This document shows, one piece after another, positions 36,201 through 48,200 of a stretch of 60,000 nt of DNA; the stretch's first letter is position 1; every line of letters begins with the position of its first letter. This DNA comes from Strigamia acuminata (Eukaryota > Arthropoda > Chilopoda > Geophilomorpha > Linotaeniidae): assembly GCA_949358305.1 (NCBI GenBank), contig OX442314.1:4407087-4467086 (forward strand), written 5' to 3'. The position numbers were made by a program, and so were the translations under genes. The notes under the pieces are model-generated. The model did no database searches and was not told where the DNA came from. It saw nothing but the letters and a program-made list of their open reading frames with translations.

Positions 36201-39200
36201 ATCGTACGCGAGATCAATGGTCATTGATATGGTCACCAAAGAGGAAGGATTCCATTAAAAAATCAAGAAAATTCAATTCATCATTGTTTTCGACGCTTAG
36301 TCAACGCAGACGTGCAAGACGACAGCGAAGACGCCTTTATGAATTGTCACCAACAATAAAACAACTTAACACGCAGGGAAGACAGCTTTTGCGTCGTGTG
36401 GATGAAAATGCGCTCATGGCCAGAGTACACGATCATTCGACGATTTCGGAGCTGCCTTTGGATGTTAATGTACTACAATATCAACCAAGCAGTGATCCAA
36501 CACAACTGGATTGGATTTACGACCAGCTGTGGTCATCATTGACGGTACCCCAAATTCGTTTATTAATTCAGACTCTTCGACCAATTTCGAAAGTATTTCG
36601 CGAGGAGGTTGGATTATGCAACAACACTCAGTTTGAAGTAAATTTAAAACCGGACTTTAGACCAATTCATGTGCCTGTAAGACCCGTTAACCCAGCAAAA
36701 AAGATGGTGATTGACGCTTATTTGGACCAAAAACTAAAACAAGGCATTATTCGTCGATCAAAAAGTGATTGTGCGGTGGCGCCTGTTGTTGTTCCAAAGA
36801 AAACTGGAGACTGGCGTACAGCTATGGATTTTAGACCGATGAATGCTCAAACTTTACCAGATGTCTACCCATTACCCGACATCGATAATATATTTTCCTA
36901 TTTAGGAGGATCAAATTGGTTTTCGATCATAGATGGACGAGAAGCTTTCCACCAGATTGGAGTGCGTCCAGGTGACGAGAGATTTCTCGCATTTATTACG
37001 CACAGAGGACTTTTCGAGTATGTGAGAATGCCGTTTGGACCCATTAATGGCCCAGCAACTCTGCAGAGAGCCATGAACAAAACTTTGTCGAAATATCTTT
37101 ACAAGTTCGTGTTCGTTTATCTCGATGACGTCATAATTTTCAGCAAGACTTTCGAGGAGCATGTGCAACATCTCAAAATAATTCTTCAAGCCTTGGATGA
37201 AGCGGGATTCACGATGAACGCCAACAAGACGGAATTGTGCAGAACATCGCTCGAAGTTTTAGGACACATTGTGGAGGCTGGACACATTAAACCAAATCCA
37301 AATAAGGTGACGGCAATTCAATATTTTCCGGCGCCTACCAACATCAAAGAATTACAAAGATTCAAAGGAATGATTGGTTATTATCAGTCATTTTTTCCAA
37401 ATTATTCAAAAACATGCGAGGTGTTTCGCCCTTTACTCAAAAAAGATTCTGAGTGGAATTGGACGATCCAACACCAAGAAGCATTTAATTCACTCAAGAG
37501 AGGACTGGCTGAACCAACTCTACATCGAAGATTCCCGGATTGGACCAAGCCATATATACTACAAACAGACGCCAGCTATTCAGGTTTGGGCGCTGCACTC
37601 ATGCAATTAAATGATCAGGGTGAACGAACACCAATCGCCTTTGCATCACGTGCATTGAATTCTGCTGAAAAGAATTACAGCGTCACCGAAATTGAGTGCT
37701 TAGCGGCGGTTTGGGCGGTCAAGAGATTTCGTGTGTATCTTGAGATGATGAATTTTTATTTAGAAAGCGATCATTTGTCGTTAAAGTGGCTTTTCCAGCA
37801 GCGAGAACCAAAAGGACGCCTGGCACGATGGGTTCTGTCCCTCAGTGAGTACAGATTTACATTTCTTTACTGTTCAGGAGCACAGAATCGTGTTGCGGAT
37901 GCCCTTAGCCGTGCGCCTGTGGAACCATCGGAGCCATTGGATGCAGACGACTCGCCTCTCGTTGATGAAACATGCTACATCGCCTATTTTGACGACCCAA
38001 ATGATTGGCCAAAATTACCAATAATCAACATTATTGGAGTTGGATTGGCTGCGGCACAACAACGAAATAACGCAGCTGTGATGACAAGAGCGCAAAAACG
38101 ACAACAACAAATTAAACCAAAATTGGGCAGGCCAAAAGGTTCTAAAAATAAGAAGAGACCGCCACCAAATTATCAGGTATTAACTCGAGCCAGGGCACGT
38201 CAGCAAGCGCAAGTTTCGACGCCTCCTGGGGCTGTTGCACCATTGCCACCTTTGATGTCGCCTCTGCCATCGCCAAATGTGCCGACTGCATCATTTCCGA
38301 CCCCTAATATGTTGAGCCCACCTGCAGGACCATCTGGAGCTGCGCGACCGAATTATGACGGATATGGAGGTCCGGATTCGGATTCGTCGGACGATTCGAC
38401 AACTTATCGACCAGCATGGATGGGACGTGCAGGATTTATGCCACAGCAAGTGCGTCAAGATCGATCACAATTTCAAAGAAATGCGACGAGACGCCCTGTT
38501 GCTGATGAACAACAAGACGAAGAAGAGGACGAGGCCGAGCGACTCCATGAGGCGCCGCAAGACCACCAACCATTTCGTCTAATACCAACTATTAACGAAA
38601 TAATTCGTCGACAACACGAAGACACGTGGAGCGCCGAATTAATCGAATATCTTGATCAAGGACATTTGCCCAATGACCAAGTACAAGCAGCGCGTATCAG
38701 GTATCGTGCCGTAGATTTTGCTATTTATAAGGGAATGTTATGTCGTTATCCACCGATCGACATAAACAAAATTCGCCGTAGAAGACAAATCTATTTGCCC
38801 CTAGTGTTACGCGAACAATATTTCAAAGCTCTGCATTACCCGCCGAGCTGCGGACATTTAGGAGTTGAGAAAACACTTCATCGACTCCGGGCCCGAGTTT
38901 ATTGGCCAAAAATGAAAGAGGACGTCTTGCTTTGGATTCAAAAATGTGAACCATGTCAACGGGCCAAGCCGTTGAATCGCCTCCCATATGGACCAATGAT
39001 CATGGCCAAACCACGACATTTGTTTCACACAATTTACATCGATTATTATGGTAAAAAGCCCCGATCGATTGGAGGACATTGTTACGCATTAGTAATTGTG
39101 GATGCCGCCAGTCGGTGGTTAGATGTAAGATTGACCGAGACATCTGACTGGAAAACAACAATCAAACAATTGCAAGGATTTATTCAGCGATGGGCATTTC

Positions 39201-42200
39201 CAAAAGTTATTATAAGTGACAATGCGCCAGCTTTCCGTTCAATGGAATTCCAGGCTGCATGTCAGAGTTTTGGCGCCATCAATCGCTACACGGCTGTTTA
39301 TCATCCACAGGGGAACTTAGCCGAAAGATTAAACCAAGCATTAAAAAACTGCATTTTGGCATATATTGAAGAGCATGTGCGCTGGGACGTTCACATTGGA
39401 TATTTTGTGCTAGCAATCAACTCAGCATATCAAGCTTCGCTTCAATATTCTCCTTATCAAATGGTGACGGGACAGGAGGCGCGTTATCCAGGTGATTTCG
39501 ATTCGGACACCGACGATGGACAGCCGCTGCCACCAGCACGAGCGCGAGAGACGCATGAATTGATGAGAGAATTGCGAAATAATGCCACTGCAAATTTACA
39601 AAGAGCTCAAATTAGACATGAACGTTGGTTCGATCGAAAAAGAAGACCACATGATTTCAAACCAGGCGATTTTGTGTCTATTAAAAATCGACAATTGTCA
39701 TCAGCGGACCGACAGTTTGCTGCAGGACTTCGACAGAGGACGGAAGGCGTTTACGTAATCCATAAATTAACTGGACCCAACACTGTCATTCTTATGGACA
39801 AGGATGGTCGTCGAATGCTGCCGTATAACGTCGTGGAATTGCGCCATTGGTTCAACAATGATGATGATCTAGACCAAACAGACGCAACAATGATCGAAAA
39901 ACATGTTGCTGCGTTTACATCGGAAATTGAAACCATCATCGCTTCATTTTCGATAAAATAACTTAATTTCTTTTTATTTTATAATTTTATTTCTTTCTTT
40001 ACTTTACCCAACCTTCTTTCCTTCTTGTGTTTATAATTTTCCCTGCTTTAAACCAAATATTTACGGAGGATAGACGCTGAAAATAGTAAGTAAAGATTAG
40101 TTTAGGAATTTGAAATTCATCAATTTAAAATGATGATACAAAAATTTACTAAGTCCAAACTCATGCTTCTTCGAAGTGCGTGATTAAATCTCGTTCACGC
40201 GAGAGGTCCGTGTCATATTTTATGACGAGGCGACCCCGTAGCGAGACCGCGTGTATTAAAGACATGTGAGGGCACGACTTAGCCACATTTTAATTTGCGT
40301 CTGAATAGTCGCGCCTCAAAAACCTAACAATCATTTAAATTGGATGAATATTGTTAGAAACTGTGCGTCTATCACCCGTAAGTACTTTCTATTTCACAAC
40401 AATTCATTTTTAATTGAATATTTTCGTTAAAATAACTTTTTCTTTCTGGAAAATTTCCATTTCTTTTAGTTTCACTTTACGATAATTAATTATGGCGTCC
40501 TACGATCCAAAAGTAACAATTACGATTCCAAAACCAACCCAAAAAGGCTATCCAAAATACCTGCCGATGCCACCAATTGAAGCGTCGGGCGAAGGACTGG
40601 TGCCACGCTTTCACCCGGACCACCCAAACGACCAAAGTTTTCCAAATTATGAACTGTGTCCAGTTTGTAGTGGTACAGGATTTGAAATTTACCAACTGCG
40701 GGCGCCACGAGAATGCCGAGCGTGTCGGGGCGGCGGTGACTTGCGCCGTTGCAAATTTAGGAAATGGATGCGCCTCATGTTCGCTTATGTACTTGGTTAT
40801 GAGTCGATAGATAAAACTTTGTTGGCTGGAGTGGATTTTCCGCCGCCGAGGATTCCATTCGGCAGTGCAAACGCCATCGCTCGTTTTCGTCATGCACACG
40901 CGTCATATTTGGCACGCATAAAGCAATTGGCGAAGGAGAAGGGAATCCGGCCGTTGACTTGAAAATATCCAGAGGGAGCCTACATAATTGCCGGCGAGCA
41001 ACCTGCCGAGCTTCCGGACCAGTTTGTGACGCCTGAAGGAAAGACCTACGATGTGGAATCGGGCATAGAACTGTGTTTGACGGCGCCTAATGTAATCGCG
41101 GATGCGAAAAGAGCGTATTCGGAGCCGGAGAGAGTTGCGGCAGACTTGCCATTTCAACATTCAAATCTGCGCCCACGACATACGTACGAGGAGCGAAGCA
41201 CGCATCGTTTGAAAGAGTACACGCAGAAAGTAACAAAGAGAATTGGAGCGGAGGCGAACCGGGACACTCACTTCGTGACGGGACGATCCGGACCAACATC
41301 GAGCGCATCTTCGATTATAGTCGAGGAAGATGGAGCGGTTGGAGGAGCGCCTGCCGCCTTGCCTGTCGTTAAACCAACAGAAGAGCTTTCGTTGGGCGAT
41401 CAAGTGATTAAAAAGGTAAAGAAGAATGAAGAAAACAGAAGAGAGAGAGAGAAAATTAGTAATATCAACACGATGTCGACCCCGATCATCAAAACGGAAT
41501 CGAGTGTGACGGCGGCGGAGGCGAAGTTAACCAACGTTACAACGGTGACCACTGCTGCGCCGATCGTCATTCCTTATTTTTATGTCGTAAAAAACAAATC
41601 ATCTTTGATTGAGACGTCTGAATCGAGCCAGACTGCCCGACCTGTCGATGTCACCACTGTGACTCAATCGAATGTGACGCCCAAGATGATGACTTCAGTT
41701 GCTGCGACATCGGTGCCGATTACGTACTCCAAAATTGCAACTTCGAACACACAAATGGACACAATTGCTGATTTTAACAAAAAACTAATTAAAACTGATT
41801 TTTCCCCACAGGTTGACCGAGATATTAAGGCGTTGCTGAACTTCACACCGTCTTCGTCCATCGCGAATATCGCTGCCGAGATTGCGAGAGATGCGGAGGA
41901 ATGCGCAAAGATCCACGACGTCAAGAAATTGGAGAGCAAGATTTCTAATCCAATTGCTAAGGCCATTTCAGCGGTCTCGAGCGGATCGACGTCGTCGGAA
42001 GGATGCGCGTCTCTGAAGCCACGATATCTCCAGGGATTCGACCGAAACGGATGTACGATGCGCCCGGACCGTATTTTCACTCAGATGTCTGAAATATTCC
42101 GGCGCCACGAGCTTGAGATACTGTACCCCATGGAGAACAGGGGTCAAGGACGAATCAACCTGAGATCGGAGGGATGGAACGAACTTTTTAAGATGTCGAT

Positions 42201-45200
42201 TAATTTGGATTTCAACGTCAGCGCCTCGGACTTCAAGACGGTCGTCGGAACGATTTTCGGGCGCCTCGGAAACATCGCGAAGGAAATAGAGGCAAAGATG
42301 ACAAAAGACTGTACCGGAGACGAGCACGCGGTGCAGCACATCATCGTGCACGCCGTGCATTTTAATTTGAAGGAAATCATCACCCAAATGCATCAGAGTC
42401 GTCGCGACGCCGTTAAACGATTTCGAGAGGCCGACGCGCTCAAGGAGGCCCAGCGACTGGAGGACGAGAGAAATGCGCCCGCCAAACCACCGCTGGATCC
42501 GGAATTGATCATGACGGAGGATGAAATTAAGAACTTTTCAGAGAAGATTCTCATCGAACTGGCGCCTGAGAAATTGGTGCAACAATTCGAGGATGCGATT
42601 GCTGAGAATCCAAAACTGGCGGATCCCCGAACCAAATATTCGTTCAGATACGATCCCGTAATTGTGGCGGACACCGGAAAACTCGCCTCGGAGTTATCAT
42701 CGGATATGGGTTCCTCGATGTCGGATGTCGAGTCGCTTCGCGAATCAACGGGCGACGAGGAGAACCACAAGGCATTCCTGGCGGCGCAAGAACACAACAA
42801 GATTGAGGTAATTCAGGCCGACGAGCCCTTCAGACTTCCTGGAGTTGGACGGGGCGGTGCAAAGGCTGGACGTCGATCGCCGTTAATGTCAAAGATGCCT
42901 AAGATGATTTTGACACCGCCAAAGGAGAGTGACGACAGTGCAAGTGAGGTTGTCACACGTGAGAGTCTGCGTGAACCACCACAGCCCAAGGAAAAACGTC
43001 TCGTGGAGCCGACTTGCGCATTGGCAATCATGGAGGAAATCATCCCGATTGACGAGATTATTTATTCGCTTCCATGGGAACCAACTGTTAAATTGGTCGT
43101 GGATTGGAAGATTTTGTCACGCCTTTTCGAGACGATTATATTCTCGGACCTTCACCTGGACCACACCAAGGGAGAAAAGGTGTTGGCCGACCTTAAACAA
43201 TATTATATTGAACATTTCCTTTACCGAGTGAACCGAATTAGCCGGAAGTGCTACGCGACTTCTAAGCAACAGGTGAGAGTGATCCTCGTGAAAACAGCGC
43301 TTAGATTGATTTATTGTGCGATCGACGGTTCTGGCCCATCTGCATTTATGGATGGCAACGTCTAAAAGATTGTATTTGAAAACCTACAGTGACTTTGCGC
43401 CTTCTAAAAACCCATATACGAACTGTTGTGTGTGTGAACTTTATTGTGATAATTGTGATACAAACGATAAGTGTTATAATTGTTTAAAATGTGATTGTTA
43501 TGCGCCTCGATGAAGATTTTTTACGTAAAGTTCCGTGAAAACTCAAACGCCTACGAAAGAAAATAATATTCGTTTGCGAACTTTTTATTTTTTGATATTT
43601 ATATTTTAATAATCATTTTTTGCTAATCATTTTTATTAACCATTGTGATCATTGAAATTTTGCTATCCTTATATTGTGATAATTGGCGCCAAATCAGCGC
43701 CTAATCAATATTTTTATTTGCTAATAATTTACATTTTTATAGAGATTTTGCCACCCGTAGGCATTGTTAATTAATCTTGAGATATTTAATCCTCTAGTCA
43801 TAACAAAAAGTGTCATTGTTGATTCCAAGTGTTATCAAATAATTTAACAAATTTTATTATTTTGTTTAGAATTTAGTCGTAATTAGCGCCTAAACGTCTA
43901 TTGATTCTGTTAATTTTTAATCAAACGATTTTTTACAATATTCCTCTCCTAAACCCATTTGTTCGTGTTTGTTTGTTCTTGTCTGTAGTTGCGCCAAGTT
44001 GTGCGCCTGTTGCGTCTGTCCAAATAAATCCCTACCTGTGTTATGTGTTTATTATGAGATTAATGTTGTTGATTCATTATTTTTATTTATTTATATGTTC
44101 AAATTTTTATCAATCATGTTTGTTAACTCCATTTAGATGTTGATTATATAAAAACCATATAATAAACATCTAGGTGGGGGGGAATGTCACGGTCCTGACT
44201 TTAGACAGTAATAATTTTCAAAATTTTAAGCGCATTTTGCGCCTTTCCTTTAAATTTTCCCCAATCATATTGAGAAATTGTTCTAGTTTCCCTAAATTAT
44301 TTTATTTTTCCCAAATCTAAATTTATTATTTTATTTTATATTATTTTCCTTATTTTTGATATTTATCTTTAATTTGGCCTGGTTTTAATCACCCCATCCA
44401 GACAATTCATGAGAATTCTGCAATAAGTTGATATAATCGCGCTCTAAATTTACATATTTCACCCCTGGTCGCCTGTTTTCTGCCCAGTCCCCATTGGGAA
44501 TTGACTTGGCCTTTGACATGTGATCAGAGGTGACTTGTTCTGTCGGGACATTTTTGACAGAGAGAATAATTTTCGCCTTCGACTAGACAACAGCTCCTGT
44601 CTCAACTAGGAGATTTCCAAGTGCGATTATGTTGCGTCTCAACGCATACGGTCACATTGCAGCCCGAATTCTCATGTTAGTCTAACTAACCACAACATTT
44701 ATTATTTGCCCATTATTTGCGTACGAATTACTGGAAAAAGGCGTATTCGACGGTCTCAATTCGTCAATACATTTTATGCCACGACTGTGACTTCCTCCTC
44801 AGCCTAGACATTTTGAACTCATACTCGTCTCAATTGCGTATTCATTTCATTATCAACGGTTCGACGACGTTGTCTGCGGTTTGGTACCTGTTTGCGCGTT
44901 CACCCAACGTTTGCGCGTGTTCAGGAGAAGAAACATACTCTTCGTAAGTACGCCTAGCATATGACGACATTTTCCCTAGTGAAGAGCGATATTTTGGTCT
45001 TAAATTCGAAGTATCAACGTTCGCCATTTTGTACGGCGCCCGAATTGAATCCTGCACCCATAAAATACAGATTTCACGAATAGACGCTGTCTTAACCTAG
45101 CTACCACCCCCGGCAAAGTTTTAAGAGTTGCAGCGCCTGCGAACCTAAATTTTCTGGTTATTACAATCCCTGGAAATTCTTAAATTTCCGAAACCATTGT

Positions 45201-48200
45201 TAAAGAGTCGACTACGACGTGACAACTTATTTGGTATTACGATGAACGGATGACGTAACGTGCCATGTGTCCATCGAAATGAAAGATGGATAGTTCCATC
45301 TGGAGTGACTTCTTCACTTGCCGTCGTGACTCTGACACCAGGTCCGATAGGTCGTAGATATTTTTCTAGACCTAATTGATTAATAACTGAAGTGGCTAGG
45401 AAGCTTTTATTTGCTCCTGAGTCCAACATTCCAGTTATTACACCCTTTAACGTTTCTAACTTTAACGTCGGAAGGTCTTGGCTGTTTGGTATTCCAGCCA
45501 CTTTGCACTCAAACTTGCGCAATTTATGATGAACTGTAATTGGAGGCTCCAAAGGCAATTCATCTAATAACTCATTGGTATCAAGAGTTGTAGCTGCAAA
45601 TAACTTAATGCACTCCTCAATTCCAGGTGTCTCTGGAACTGAGCTTGGTCTATCGTTTTTAATTTCGCCTTTATCTTTAATATTGGAAGTGTCTTCTTCA
45701 GTCGGGGTTTTGCCGACAATCTCCTTTTTTACATCAAGAGATTCTTTTTCTTTTAGTTCTGTTTGACGAATTAATTCATCAATAACTTCTCCAACATCTT
45801 CCATTATCTTCAGATTTTTATTCTCTGATTCCGATTTCGGAGGTGACGCAGCGTCCACTAGACCTGATGGATCTGCGTCTACAAGTTTTTTCGAAACATG
45901 TCAGTTATGATCTTGACTGCTTTTTCAAACTCAGCTGTTGACACTGGTTTGTCCTTTTTAGAGGAAGGGCAGTCTTTTTGCCAATGCCCTAATTTTTTGC
46001 ATAAATTGCATGGATCAGTCGCAGGCGATTTCTTTTTCGTTGCTGCTGGTGAGGCAGAACGAGAACGAGCGTCAGACCGGCGCTCAGGCGACACCGCAGG
46101 TGACTTTGAATTTCTTTCGGTATTCACCTTTGATGCGTCAAAAGAAACCTTTTTTGATTTCATTTTTGGCTTCCATTTGCCTGCAACGGGGTTATTTTTT
46201 GCTAACAACGCCGCTGCTTTGGCCAATAAAGCCAACGTCTCATCTCCTGCTTCCTCCTCCTCTTCAGCTTCTTCAGCTTCAGACGACGGAGTTTCAGCTC
46301 CAGTTATATTTGCATGTAACTTAAAAACTGAATGAGGATTTTTGACGTCCTTTTTGGAAGATTCTTTTTTCGAACTCTTCCCTTCCACCTCGTCTAGAAA
46401 GTCTTCGTAACTAGGTGGCTGCAACAATTTCAAACCATTGAAGGTTTCATTGTTTTGCTCAGCGAGTCTTTTCTCTCGCTTTAAGTACGCTGACCTTTCG
46501 CTATCTGTAAGGTAAGCTTTGTACTTTTCGTCAATGCGCAATTGATTGACCTCCATGAACTCGTTTAACTCGGAGAATTTCCCCGGGTCGGGAGCGTCCG
46601 ACATCATCAGAATATTTTTACTATATTCTGTGAGGCCAGCTCTAAACTGATCATCTGCTGTTGCATCAGTAACAGCATGTGGCATTCTGCCAAGCAGATT
46701 CTCTGCTCTTAGCATGTACGAATGTAAGCTTTCGCCTTTTCGTTGCTTAAGACATCTCCAGAGCGTCTTGATGTCTTCGCTCGATTCACCAAATTTAAAC
46801 ATAAATTGTTTAACGAAGTCATCCCACTTCGTGAAGTCTTTCCTGCGAAACCACTCCTTGACATCGCCAACCAGTATTCTTGGTACTAGATGGGCCAATG
46901 CACCTTCACAGCCAAAACTGTGAACCTTGCCTAGTTCGAATATTTCCAGCAAGAGGTTTGACCCTGCTTGCCAATTTCCATTATAGGCATGTGGGATAAC
47001 TCGATCCCATCTAATGAACTTTTCATCTGTTGTTTGATGAGTCCATTTATCAGAAGTGAATTCATTTATTTTTTGCAAAATAATTTTATCCCTTCTGTTT
47101 TTTCGCTGTTGTTGAGCATTTTGCCTCAACAACTGGTCAATCTCATCCTTCGTGTAGAAATCGGGTCTTTGAGTTCTACTACGTGTTCTGTGACGAGATC
47201 GCCCTCTCACACTGGGGTGTGAGGAATCTGTATCTGACGCAGATTCATAATTCGGATTTGGCGGCGGATCGGGGTCCGGAGGATCGTCGCCATCTGGCGG
47301 ACGACGGTCTCCATTTGGTGGTCCCCTTCCACCTCGATTGCCATTCGAATTGTGGTCTCGTGAGTGGCCACCTCCATGTCCATCTGAACTATCTCCACCT
47401 GGTGGGTCACCACCTGGCGGATTTCCACGATATCTCGGTCCATCACGGATGTCGTTATGACAATCTCGCTTTGGTGAGCCTTCTCGCGGATTATCGTGTG
47501 ACCGTCCACGATCGTGTGGTTTCTCACGTTCTTTATTTTTTCTCTCTAGCAATCCGATTAATCGGTCACTATTGCTAAAGAATCGATCCGAATTTTGCGG
47601 AACGTTCGGGGAATGATATTCGGTCGGGTCTGGTTGTCGCTTTCGCTTTTTGCGACTGTGATGACTATTACGGCTTCCACGACTACTGCGTGAGTCATCA
47701 CTGTCAGTCCAACTTGATTGTCGACTGACTTTTGGTTTAGCTGATGTTAAATCAATCAACTCAGGTGATTTGGAAGCACCTTTTTGCAAAACTGGGGCTG
47801 GCTTTGCAAAATTATCTTCGCCGCAAACGTCTTGTACTTTTTGTACGACTACTGCAAAGTTTTCTTGCACCGTCAATAGATCTGCGCGAAGAATTTCGTT
47901 TTCACGAGCTTGCGCAGCTAAGTCGGCACGTAATAACTGCTCTGCAGTACTTTGACTTTTGGCGGCTTGACCAGCATCAATTACGGACTGCTGTCGAGCG
48001 AGAAATACTTCGTTTTCTCGTTGTGCTAATCTCTTAGCTCTTGCTGCTTGCTCTGCAGCATAATTCTCGTAATTTCGAGAAGTTGAGGGGATTGCTTCCC
48101 TCGCTCGAACTGGGGCGGTTAGTTCGGCAGTCATTAAATTTGTGTTGGCTTCTCGCAAATTTGCGTTAGCCAATCTCAAATTTTCATTAGCAATTTCTAA

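Larger units (their letters stand above)
32113..45224 (+). mobile_element. Element III (inner): full-length Ty3/Gypsy-type retrotransposon, 13.1 kb
   Basis: Inserted within the protease of element II, opposite orientation. LTRs of 1040 bp (32113-33152 and 44185-45224) appear identical and have perfect TGTCACG / CGTGACA ends. The target duplication is ACTT (32109-32112 and 45225-45228). Order: LTR, PBS, gag, -1 frameshift site, pol, spacer, ORF3a/ORF3b, Cys-rich ORF, PPT, LTR. It must be younger than element II, which in turn is younger than gene B. Confidence 0.94.

Noticed and set aside
40492-43365. Possible retroviral env in element III
   Set aside because: No signal peptide, hydrophobic TM or fusion-peptide-like segment, and no glycoprotein cysteine pattern.
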